Part shown: positions 45,063 to 57,000 of the stretch, piece by piece
How positions within the stretch are numbered: the stretch's first letter is position 1
Layout: each line of letters opens with the position of its first letter
Assembly: GCA_029582265.1 (NCBI GenBank)
Contig: CM055827.1
Location: forward strand, 1,384,574 to 1,448,573
Source: Zoroaster sp. YZ-2022
Lineage: Eukaryota > Echinodermata > Asteroidea > Forcipulatida > Zoroasteridae
Direction of reading: 5' to 3'
Length of the DNA stretch: 64,000 nt
Position numbers and translations under genes: made by a program
Notes under the pieces: model-generated
Databases searched by the model: none
Seen by the model: the letters and a program-made list of their open reading frames with translations, nothing else
What the model was told of the DNA's origin: nothing

Positions 45063-48000
45063 TTAGAAGTTATCAAATCCTGGCATAGGAAACTCCGCTG
45101 CGAAGGATTCCACTTCAGCCCTCAGTTTTGCAATCTTTTCTTTGAACTCTGCATTTGTTTCCAAAGCCTCAAAGAAGGCTTTGTTGCTAGTACCTGCAGT
45201 AAAAAATAACAAAAACATTACAATGAATAACATTTTAACTGACAAATGTCTGTCCCCCCCCCCCCCCCTTCCTGTGCATGTTCCATGTGACAAAGGTACA
45301 TATAGGAGGGCCGGTTTGAAAACCGGGGCAGGGGGGGGGGGGAAGGATTGGTGGAAGGGGTTGAAGAAGATGGAACTCTTTTTGGCAGAAAGAAATGAAG
45401 TTGTTTACATTTGTGTATGTATTTATGTATAGCTAGCTAGCTAGCAAGCAAGCAGAGGGGGTTGAGCCCCCCTCCATTTTTACAACAGCTTGAACATTTT
45501 TTACAGTTGTCTTCATGTCAGATATGCAACTTTGTAATTGCAAAAAAAAGAGGAAATGGCCGAGCACACAAAACTTTGTACAGTGTTTTTAGTTTTCTAT
45601 AGCACTATTATTATAGAAATATGTTTTGTGTCGCAAACAGCAATTATCAATATTTAAGCTTAATCAGTTGTCCAGTAATGAATGCATAGAAATCTTAAGA
45701 CACTGCAATTCCAACCCAATCTAAGAAATTTTATGTCACAATTAATCATAAGTGGTTGGTAAAATGGGTCATATTTAAGTCTCTTTTTTAAGTCCCTGAC
45801 CCTTCCCTCTTGAACGACTCAAAAAAAAAAGATGCAATAAACATAGAAATTTCCCCACAAACTTACCAGTTATCTTCTTGATATCCTGGGCAATGCCAAT
45901 GCTGCTATCGATGAAATCAACTACTTTGAAAAAATCTTTTTCTTTAAAATTCCGCGATGTCAACGCCGGAGACCCTGGAGATGATTAAAAAAAGGGGTAA
46001 AATTAGATTCAGACTTGGAGAAAGATTGGAGAAATATAACCCAGTGGTGTGATTTGACAAAAGTAAAAAATCCTGAAAAATGGGTAGCAGGCCTGGGTCT
46101 TCCTTTGGTCTAGAGGACAAAGCCCCCCTGAACGTTTAATTTTGGAGGATTTACATCCCCTCAAACAAGAAACTAGAGGTTTGGACACAATACAGGCAAC
46201 TTCTTTCTTTCCTTTGTGGCTACTTTTCTTCTTTCAAGAAAATTCTGAAGCAAAAGAAGATTTGTAAAAAATCCTGAAATCAGTAAAAATCCTGAGAAAT
46301 CACAGGCCTGATAACCTCAATTACTGTCCTCACCTAAACCTCCTCACCTAAACCTCACCTAAACCTCCTCACCTAAACCTCCTCACCTAAACCACCTCAC
46401 CTAAACCTCCTCACCTAAACCTCCTCACCTAAACCTCCTCACCTAAACCTCCTCACCTAAACCTCCTCACCTAAACCTCCCCTCCCATACAACCCCACAT
46501 CTACCCCAGGGAAAGTCACGCATGTACTCGCTATAACCCCATATATGGGGTGAGGAAAAGTGAGGAAAAATAACCCCCAAAAACGTTTTTACATTCTCCC
46601 CACCCTTAATCTTCAAAAGTTTTGGTCAACATGTTAGAAAAAAGTGAAAATATTGCTTTGATAAATCACAGCAACATACCAAGTAGACTGGTCCCCTGTC
46701 TTTTTCCTGAAGAATAAAGACAGGCTCCCGGCGTACCATTCAAGTGATTTCATTGGATATGTTGTATTGAAAACCTGACGTCACGCTTCGAGGCTCGCGC
46801 GCTAGCTACCAACCAAGGTCAAAGTTGAATCTCGGGAAACAAACATGGCGGTATCTGGTGTAATTGACGAGCCTCAAAGCGTGACATCAGATCTTCAAGC
46901 TATACATACCAATTCTCAGTCCACTCGGGTGCATTGCACTTTTGTCACCAGGGCAGGTGTTTTTGTTAACAGATATAGCAGACAGTTCTAAGATATGTTC
47001 GGCTTGAGATCCGTCCACACCCTTGGAGTGAAGATCTACTATTACAAGGTGATTATCAGTGCCACCTACAGGATACCAAGAAATGAAAAAGACTGACTCA
47101 TTGACGGCAAATCATGAGGGCTTTGTACTCTTTAGAAAAGGTGTTGAGGAATTACAATTGTTATAATTATAACTCATGATGTGACAAATGATATCACTTG
47201 TATACAATAAAGCAGCTTCTGTCAAACTATGTCCGTCAACAATTATTGATCATGGCAGACAGTGACAAACATCATCAAATATATTTTCATGCAATGTCTG
47301 TTTTTGGATTTAGTTATATATTAAAATTGTAAGTTTCCACTATACTGTATTTTATATGGACGTTGAGGTACAAAATATAAGCATTGTACAAAGACACAAT
47401 TTTTCAAATCTTGTGTAAGAATTAAAGTATTGTAAGATATAAATAACAGAAATCGGGGTTTGCAGAGGACCAGTGTTCAGATTTACATTTTTCTGAGGTA
47501 TTTTTGATATATCAAGAGCCAATCCTCCACAGCTGGCCAGCTTAACATTTTGTTGTCATCAAGCATCAAACTATAACTCAAACCAGTTTAAAAACATTTT
47601 ACTAAATTGGTTTTTGTTTTCTAATTTAGGGGTGTGACTGGGCAGTTTTTAAAAATCCACATAAATTTTGCTAGGGGTATTGAGGCTGCTATTGTGAAAT
47701 CTATAGTTCTAAGCGTTTGCTTTGCTTTCCTTTATTGCTTAACCAGTTCGCGTCGGGAATAAAATAGTTTTTCTGGGCCCCTGTGCAGGTTTCTTTTTCC
47801 CACACACACGTTAATGGAAGCTTCCACAGCGCATGGCCACATCTTCCGAGCATGTCACCGTACACGCGTGGCTCAACCGAGCATGCATGCATACAAATAT
47901 TCCGGAGTTTCCTATGGCGTGTTTAGACACTCTCCGATCCGCGATGCAAAAAAAAATTGCGTGTATACACGGCCTCCGACGCAAACTGGTTAAATCTTTA

Positions 48001-51000
48001 AAATCCAGAGGATCACAACATTGCGATTTGTAAAAATCCGAAAATCTGGAAAAATCTGGAAAAATCACACCACTGTGGATTAGCAATTATTGACTAGCAA
48101 TGTTATACATAATAAGACTATATTATTTACTCACCTGATATGATTGCATATCCCTTGCTTATAAGTCCTTCTGCTAATTCCTGAGCATTTAGAAGAGTTT
48201 GCTTTTGGTATTCTTTGAATTCTGGTTCCATAGTCTAGGAACATGATGAGAAATATGAGTCAATTTAACATTAATCCTCCTACGCCAGCTGAACTTTAGT
48301 GGCAAGTGGCTATATATAGAGGTCAAAATCAGTCAACTGCCTGTTTTGAGTGTTAATAATAATGTGTGGACTTATATAGCGCACGTATCCACCAACTGAG
48401 TGGTGCTCAAGGCGCATTATATTATTACCCCTGCTCATAAGGCTCATAAATCATTCCTGAAACCATCTCAGCTCCCTGGGGAGTATACAGCTCAATTGCT
48501 GCCATTACAGCGCATATAGGGCTAATCAACCAACTCTGCCCTCACAGGTACCCATTTAACCCCTGGGTGGAGAGAAGCAATTATGGTTAAGTGTCTTGCT
48601 CAAGGACACAAGTGTCACGGCCAGGTTTCGAACCCACATTCTGCTGCTAACACCAGAACTTGAGTCCGGTAAGCTAGACCACTCGGCCACGACACTCCAA
48701 ATGTGCACACAGGGGCATTTTTGACTGGTTTTTACTAGGCTTGGGCGATATCGATATTTTTCATCCACAATATATCGTCAAACATATATCGTGATTTTCG
48801 ATAATATCGCGATTATTTTTTTTCACGCATGAGTGCTTTAGAGCCGATAATAACAGGAATGTACTCATATAACATGCATCACAATAAATTACCAGTGCTT
48901 ATACCGGAGAGACACGTGGAATCGCGCTGTTCACTAGTGTACCATGTCCATTGGCAAATTCGTTTGCGTAATAATTATGTGGGACGGTTACTGCGTCGTG
49001 CGCCCCAATCAAATTATCAGCCTGAGTTCACTTGACTCGCGTTCCACCTATGTCATAGTATAAACACGTGACTAGGTTTATTCCTGCATGCGCATAGTAC
49101 CGTGGATAATATAAAACCATGTGATTGTGACACGTCATTTGCACTTCGGAAAATTTGACCGAGTTTGGATTGTACTCACACTATTTTAAATAAACGTCAC
49201 GTGGTTTATCAAGAGTAGTGTATGTGTTTTGTCACTAGACAAGAGTCCCAGTATGGTACAATAGAATAGTGTCCCAATCCCCCAAATTTGATCGAGCCTC
49301 TGCCGATCCATGCTTTGATTTATTTCATGACTAATGTGAGCACAGAGCACCGGTCACCTGCACTATTTTGTTGTCGATTTTTAAGGTAACGCCCATATTC
49401 TGCATATATTTAAATATGCATGATATAATGTTGTCGTACGTGGTGCGCCAGCCAGAGTCACAGACCACCATGGATAGACAGTGAGACGTTAACATTGTCT
49501 ACACATAACATATACCCCATTCAATCCCCAACACTTAATCCATCTGAATATATTTCTTTGAGTGGCGGTGGATTTTAAACAATGCCTCGTTAGGCGGCTC
49601 CTTTGTGATATGACAGTCGGCTTACCACAGAAGTAGTTTGATTTTGTTTCTCACTTCCGAAAGCTGAAGACTTCATAAGTATTTTTCCATGGAATTTCTG
49701 ACCTGACTGACAATCGAGGATTTTTTTTAATCGCGATATATTTTTTAATCGCGATCTATTTTTTTCATCGCGATTTGCCGATATCCCGATAATTTGAAAA
49801 GTTCTCGATATCATAATCGAATAAAAAAAAATATCGCGATATTTGATATTATCGTGTCATCGCCCAAGCCTAGTTTTTACTGTCATTTTGACCACCCTGA
49901 ACAATACAAGATAATGCTTTTACCAGTCAAAAACGATCGACTCATTTTGACCTGAAAATGTACTTACTACACGTAAGGTTTGACAGTGTTTGACTTTTAA
50001 GTGCACTAGATATACCTTGGCAAGTATATCAACATTTCGACTGATTTGGACCCTTGCAATCACAGAAGGGTTAAAATGTATATTCCATGTAAATCCTATA
50101 ACATCTTTTTGGTTACATTAGGACATTGCTGTTTTTCATTGAAGAAAGCCCTATTTTATCACCATACATGGCGGTGTTATTTGACAAAAGTACAAAATCC
50201 TGAAAACTGGGTAGCAGGCCTGGGTCTCCCCTTTGGTCTAGAGGACAAAGCCCCCTGAACCTCCTGGATGTTTAATTTAGGAGGATTTACAGACTCTCCA
50301 CATCCCCACAAACAAGTAACTAGAGGTTTGGACATAATACAGGCTACTTCCTTGGTGGCTACTTCTCTTTTGGGAGATTTGTAAAAAATCAGGAAAATCA
50401 GGAAAAATCATGAGAAATCACAGGCTTGCATATATTTTTGGTGTGCTCCTAATTTTGCTTTGTGCAACCCCCCCCTCCTTCTCAACCACCCTGTATCCAC
50501 CCATGGGAAAGCCCCTCATAGAGGCATATATTAGATTAGGTGACTTACTTGTTTCATGCAAACTGCTACAGCTGCTATTGCGTTATTATGTGGACCTCCT
50601 TGCAATGCTGGGAAGACGGCATTATTTATCTTTCTCTCGTAGTCATACATGATGTCTTTACCTGTCTTCTTGTTGACACCTTTCTTACCACGACGGAAGA
50701 AAATAAGACCAGTCCTACCATAAATAAATGATGATGAATTGTTATTCATCAAATTGTTATTAGATGAATTTGTCTGAAGGCTAATACATTTTTGATGAGA
50801 TTCTTGCAGCCAGGTGCGTCTATGTGATCCTGTGTATGGTCACCAAAAACATAATGAGGGTAGATCTAACCCTCCTGTACATGGAGGCCACTCCGATCCA
50901 CTAAATTTTCAATATGTTCTTCACCAACCTTTAGTACATACAAGCCTGCTGTCCTTTCCAAGTAATCTTACAAAATCAACTGTGTGCCACCCAAGGCCAC

Positions 51001-54000
51001 TGTAAATGTTTGAACATATTAGTATGGCCATTTTTACCTCCATGGTATGGCCTGCAATGTATCAATGGGAGACCACTTACCCTGCAATTTCAGTGGTGTG
51101 ACAGTGCACAGAAGGGTAACCACAGGAGGCCACTAGCAACAGCTAATGGCTTGGAGTGGCCTGAATGGGTTGTTTCAAAAATTGCACTGATTGTAGGAGG
51201 GTTTTAAAGATGTATTACAAAAACTTAAATTTTTGGCAATGTATTTTTTTATTTTATTTATTTATTTTTTACAGTGGGCATACAAGTGGGCATGCAAGTG
51301 GGCATACAAGAACGGCTTTCCATTTCTACATGGAATATTATTAGAGAACTTGGAATTAATAGAGACACCTTACCTACTCATAGGGGAGAACGTGCAGGTT
51401 CCCGTAAACAACGTAAAATTGATGTGTTATTACTCCACATGTTGCCCGTATGGAAACGGGTAACTCATTCCGATAATTTTCAATACGTAGTCAAAATCTG
51501 ATCCCTGTTAATACAAATCGGTCACCAAATGGACTGAAACTATTGAAATTTGGTCTGATGAACGCCCAGTCTTGTCGTCAGAAATCTGCAGAAATTACCC
51601 ATTACATTGCTGATAATGACCTGGACATATTAGTTATCACTGAGTCATGGTTGTTTTCCTACGACAACCACATCATAGGGAAACTCCAACCAGATGGATA
51701 TGATTTTAAACATCTATCAAGGGATGATCGTCAAGGCGGTGGTGTTGCTGTTATCCACAAGAAGGGGGTAGCAGTTGAACTCAAGTGAAAAGCCATTTCA
51801 AGATCAATGGAATTCATGGATATGGTGTGCACTTCTAACAACAAGTCCATGAGATTACTAGCTGTGTATCGCACGACACCTTCGGCACAAAACAGAACCC
51901 CACTGTCTGTGTTCTATGAGGAGTTTGCAAATATACTGGACGACTGCATCATAGCACCGGAAGAGCTGCTTGTAGTCAGCGATTTCAATTTTCATGTGAA
52001 CGTACCCACCAGTAACGAGGCATCTCGGTTCCTGGAACTCTTGGACTCGTTCAATTTGGCGCAACACGTGGACAAACCCACACATGTAAGTGAGCATACC
52101 TTGGACCTGATTATTTCACGATCTCCGGATTTTGTGCGCAATGTCCAGGTGGATTATCAGATATCTGACCACTTTTGTATTACATGTGAACTTGCCTTGT
52201 GTAAACATTGTTCTTTGAAAAAAGAAATGGTTTACAGAAAATACAACTGTATCGATCATGATGATTTCAAGGTTTGTGTAGGAGAAGCCATGCGGGATGT
52301 TCTGAAATGCCCAGACCTTGACAGTGCTGTTCAGAGTTACAATCATGTCCTACGTGAGCTCTTGAATAAGCACGCTCCAGAACATCGTCCTGTCATCACA
52401 GTCTGACATCGTCCCTGTGGTTTTTCGAATGACCAGATTCAAGAGAAGAGAAAGTGGAGGCAGCTTGAACGCAGATGGAGGCGCACAAAATCACCAAATG
52501 ACCGTAAGCTCTTCTGTGAACAGAAAGTTAAACTCACGAAATTGTTGGATGATGCCGCAACTGAGTTTTACTCCAACATGGTTCTTGAAAATGCAGGAAA
52601 CCCCAGAAATCTATTCAAGGTTATGAACGTGATTCTCAACAGAAAATCTGAATCCCCTCTCCCTCGTCATGACAGTGATCAAGAACTAGCTGATGACTTC
52701 GGTAGTTTCTTTGTGGAGAAAATCAGCAATATATCTCAACATCTAAACCAGGCTGCCGGTATACTGGAGACAGATTATCCTTTGGAAACAAAGATGTTCA
52801 ACACTGAACTCTCTTGTCTTACAACATTGACTGTAGAGGACGTTCGTCAGCTGATGAAGAAAGCTCCAAATAAATCCCCAAGTAGCTTGATCCGCTGCCG
52901 ACGTGGCTACTCAGGCATTGTGAGGATGAGGTTGTGGATACGATCACTGCCATCATAAACAATTCACTTACATCGTCCTGTGTACCTCAAGAATACAAAT
53001 TGGCTATTGTAAAACCACTGTTGAAAAAATGTTAAGGAAAATTATCTGTTAAGGAAAATTATCGTCCCATTTCAAACCTACCATATGTTTCCAAGTTGAT
53101 CGAGCGAGCAGTGTCTGCCCAGCTGGCTGCACACATGAAAAAGAACAACTTGTGTGAGCCTTTTCAATCGGCTTATCGTGTGGGGCACAGCACAGAAACT
53201 GTACTTTTGGCAGTGCAAAATGACGTGCTCATGGCTATGGATAGGCAGGAGGCAGTTGTTCTGATCCTTTTGGACATGTCTGCTGCATTTGACATGGTGA
53301 ATCACGATATATTGCTGCAACGAATGTCGGACAGGCTTGGCATTACATCTGATGCACTTAAGTGGTTTCATTCCTACCTTACCGGCAGGCTGCAGCAAGT
53401 ACGTGTGAATAATTCACTCTCCGGGTCACTCCCCCTTCTTATGTGGTGTTTCACAAGGATCAATGCTGGGACCCATTTTATTCACCATTTACACCTTACC
53501 ATTGGAAGACTTGGTAAAGAGACATGGACTTTGTTACCATTTGTATGCGGATGATACACAGCTTTACCTGTCGTTCAAACCATCTACCAATGTGACTGCA
53601 ACCTGTTTGAATAAAATTGAACAGTGTGTTGCTGAGATCCAGGAGTGGATGGTGCTAAACAGGCTCAAACTCAATGGAGATAAAACAGAATTTCTGCTTA
53701 TCGGCACTCACCAACAGCGTGCCAAAGTTCATTTGCCGAGCATTAACATATCCAACTGCACCATCTTGCCCAGGGATCAGGTTCGCAACCTCAGAGTCAT
53801 TTTTGACTCATCACTAGGTTACAGTGCACACATTTCCATGGTCTGTAAAGCTGCATATCATCAGCTGTATAATATAAGACTGAGCAGAAAGCACCTCACT
53901 GATCAAGCAGCAACAACTGCCATACATACATTCATCACCTCCCGGTTAGACTCTTGTAATGCCCTGCTGTATGGCCTTCCACAGTATACTATATCTCACC

Positions 54001-57000
54001 TTCAGCGATTACAGAACATAGCCGTGAGGATTCTTACTGGCACAAAACGCAGAGAGCACATCACTCCGGTTCTCAGATCTCTACACTGGCTGCCTGTTAC
54101 TCGCAGGGTTCAGTATAAGCTGATCACTATCATCTACAAGGCCTGCCGAAACCTTGCCCCTCAATACCTAACTGATCTGCTGATGCCACACACAAGTGCC
54201 CGGTAGCTTAGGTCATCATCTGACACAACTCTCCTCAGGGTCCCAGTAGTCAAATTGAAATCAGCTAGGGAAAGAGCATTCTGCAGGGTGGCACCACAGC
54301 TATGGAACAAGTTACCAAGGGACTTACGGGAACTGAACTCCCTGACTGTATTTAAATCACGTCTTAAGACTTATCTTTTTAATAAGGAATATAATTAGTT
54401 TTAATTCGTCATACATTTTTATTATGTACATGTGCTTTTGGTCTTTTGTATCTGTACATGTAATTTTTAACTGATGTGATGTTTGGAAATTTTTGCATAC
54501 TTTAATTACACCATTGAACAGGTTTTTAACGGGTTTTTGAATGTTTTTTTTTTTTAAATTTCAAGTTAAACTTGGACAGTTTTAATTTGATTGTTCTGTG
54601 TCTATGAGCAAAATTTATTTGGATATATGGCGCTATATAAATGCTATTATTATTATTATTATTATTATTATTTTACTGGCCATTTCCGGTAATTGTTGCT
54701 TTAACTTGAACATTGTTAATTTCCTTTAAAAATAAAAAAATAATTATTGTCAAAAGCTTGATTTTACAGTAACCTTAATCTTAAGGCTTGCTGCATCGAC
54801 ACCCACAGCTGGGAAATGACAGCTCAGGATCAGGGCAAATGGCGCCACACATCTTACAATGGCGTCAAAACAAGACATCTGAAGGAGAGGAGGGCAAGGA
54901 GAGGAGGGCAAGGAGGAATGCACCAGCCCTGCCTTTACCTGTGGCACTTGCAGCAGAGTCTGTGGGTCCCGTATTGGACTCCTTTCCCATGAAAAACTCA
55001 CCATTAATTATGACTACAAACGGATGTCGCTGGATCCCCATACGTCTCCATCTCCATCATCATCACAGTAACCATGGAGGAGTTACTAAGTGTCCTAATT
55101 TATTTATGATGAGACTCACCATAAATTTATTTTAGGACATATATACTGTAAAACCATGCTTCTCACAAAAGTTATTTCACAAAGTGAGTCATCGTCTCAC
55201 TGATTTTCTTTACTCAAGTAAAACACCACAGTTCTGATGAAGAACAGAATTGTCAAAAATACTATTAAACCGTCAAAAATACTATTAAACCTTCAAAATT
55301 GATATAACAATGGATAGTTGAGTTGGTTTATTTCAAGGTCAATTGCCAGAAATCAATGAGATATAACTGGTCAGGGTTGTAAACTCTTGAATGAACAGGA
55401 ATATTTCATATTACCTTGGTCCCCTCAGTGTTTTGTGTGTGGTAGTGGTGACAATATCAGAATGGTCAAACGGTGAAGGAAGAACTTTAGCTGCTACCAG
55501 GCCACTAATATGGGACATGTCTGACATCATTACAGCATTGACCTCATTGGAGATCTAGACCAAAAGGGAATAATATATCATGTTCAAAAATATTAAACCA
55601 TATATCATTCATAAAGAAAATGTGTTCAGATTTATCAAACTCACAGGAATGAAAATTGGTCAAGCATCCTTATGTGTCATAAATGTTTTTATCATAAAAT
55701 ATTTAAATGTTACGAATAACATAAAAAATCGAAAAGCTAATATGTAACTTCAAGCCTCGACCTTAAGGATTGAAAGAGCACGGCCACTTTGGCCTTGGCT
55801 GCATCAAAATTTCAAGGCCAACCAAAGGGGCATTATGGCTAACTCGGAGGGGCACCACGACGATGGCCGTGGTGGCCGTGGTTAAGATCAAGGCATTCAT
55901 CCAAACTGAAAATGATCAAAATTGTTAAGATTCTTCCTCTTTATCACAATTAAGACATTAAGATCTCTTTTACTGTTTTATGATTTTTTAATGTAAGGGA
56001 TTTTCATGGTTAAACTGACCTCTCTGAAGCGTTTATAGTCAAGTTTTCTTGAGTAAGCACTGTATCCAGAGATGATAAGACGAGGTCTGAATAGTCTTGC
56101 TGATTCCTCCAACTTATCATAGTCAATCAGACCAGTACTTACCTGCAAAAGAATTTACATGTAAGATTTACAAATCAAAATAATCTATTTAGAATTGATC
56201 ATTTCATTCAACAAACAGTAATAATTAAACTAGGACTTTGTTTATTCCCGAATAAGCGAATATTCAAGTATTCGAAAGAAAAATTTTTTTGTTGTTGAAT
56301 TTTTTATATTTTTTATATTGGCGCTTCCATCATTACCCCCCCCCCCCCCCAATCATCCTCGTGTCTACATTTGGTCGCCACCTAGCAATTAAGTCCATAC
56401 TAATCCGGACAACATTATGTTCAGTACATTTTGTGGCCCCACCATATCGTGCGTGCTCGTTTTATCACGTGGCGCAATTTACAATCGGCAGCCTTTGAAT
56501 ATTGAATATTCAATTGACTCAAAATCAAAATCCGAATATCCGGTTACCAAATTATTCAAAAACGCACAGCCCTATTCCACAAGGTGTTCTAGGTCAAACG
56601 CTGGGAATGGAAAACTGAGAAACAGATTTACATAGCAACACAAATAATAAAATAAAAAAATAATAAAAATAATCAGGGGTGTGATTTGACATAAGTAAAA
56701 AAATCCAGGAAAATGGGTAGTGGGCCTGGGTCTCTCTTTGGTCTAGAGGACAGAGCCCCCTGAACCTCCTGTGGGTAGCGGGCCTGGGTCTCTCTTTGGT
56801 CTAGAGGACAAAGCCCCCTGAACCTCCTGTGGGTAGCGGGCCTGGGTCTCTCTTTGGTCTAGAGGACAAAACCTCCTGAACCTCCTGTGGGTAGCGGGCC
56901 TGGGTCTCCCTTTGGTCTAGAGGACAGAGCCCCCTGAACCTCCTGTGGGTAGCGGGCCTGGGTCTCTCTTTGGTCTAGAGGACAAAACCTCCTGAACCTC

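Larger units (their letters stand above)
48275..50070. mobile_element. CCCTCCTA-family MITE (GTCAAAA type), interrupted by a SINE and a hAT-like element
   Basis: Left end TCCTCCTACG after TTAA (48271-48274); right end ACAGAAGGG before TTAA (50071-50074). The left 70 bp match the reverse complement of the right end of 35605-36252 (ACTTTAGTGG, GGTCAAAATCAGTC). The right part matches the opposite end, so this is the same sub-family in reverse orientation. The original body was about 300 bp; the SINE at 48353-48698 and the hAT-like element at 48736-49872 entered later. Confidence 0.75.

Noticed and set aside
46848..46975. Plus-strand gene starting at ATGGCGG inside the palindrome
   Set aside because: The frame runs antisense through a confirmed SHMT exon and stops soon after; the ATG belongs to the 116-bp inverted repeat.
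40446..48086. Related minus-strand open frames at 40446-40670 and 47811-48086 as a gene family
   Set aside because: The shared part is exactly the 247-bp TTAA-flanked MITE.
54750..55135. An SHMT exon (ACCCACAGACTCTG resembles the THKTL codons)
   Set aside because: The true exon with [10 protein letters not shown] is at 55415-55555; the surroundings here do not match SHMT in any frame.
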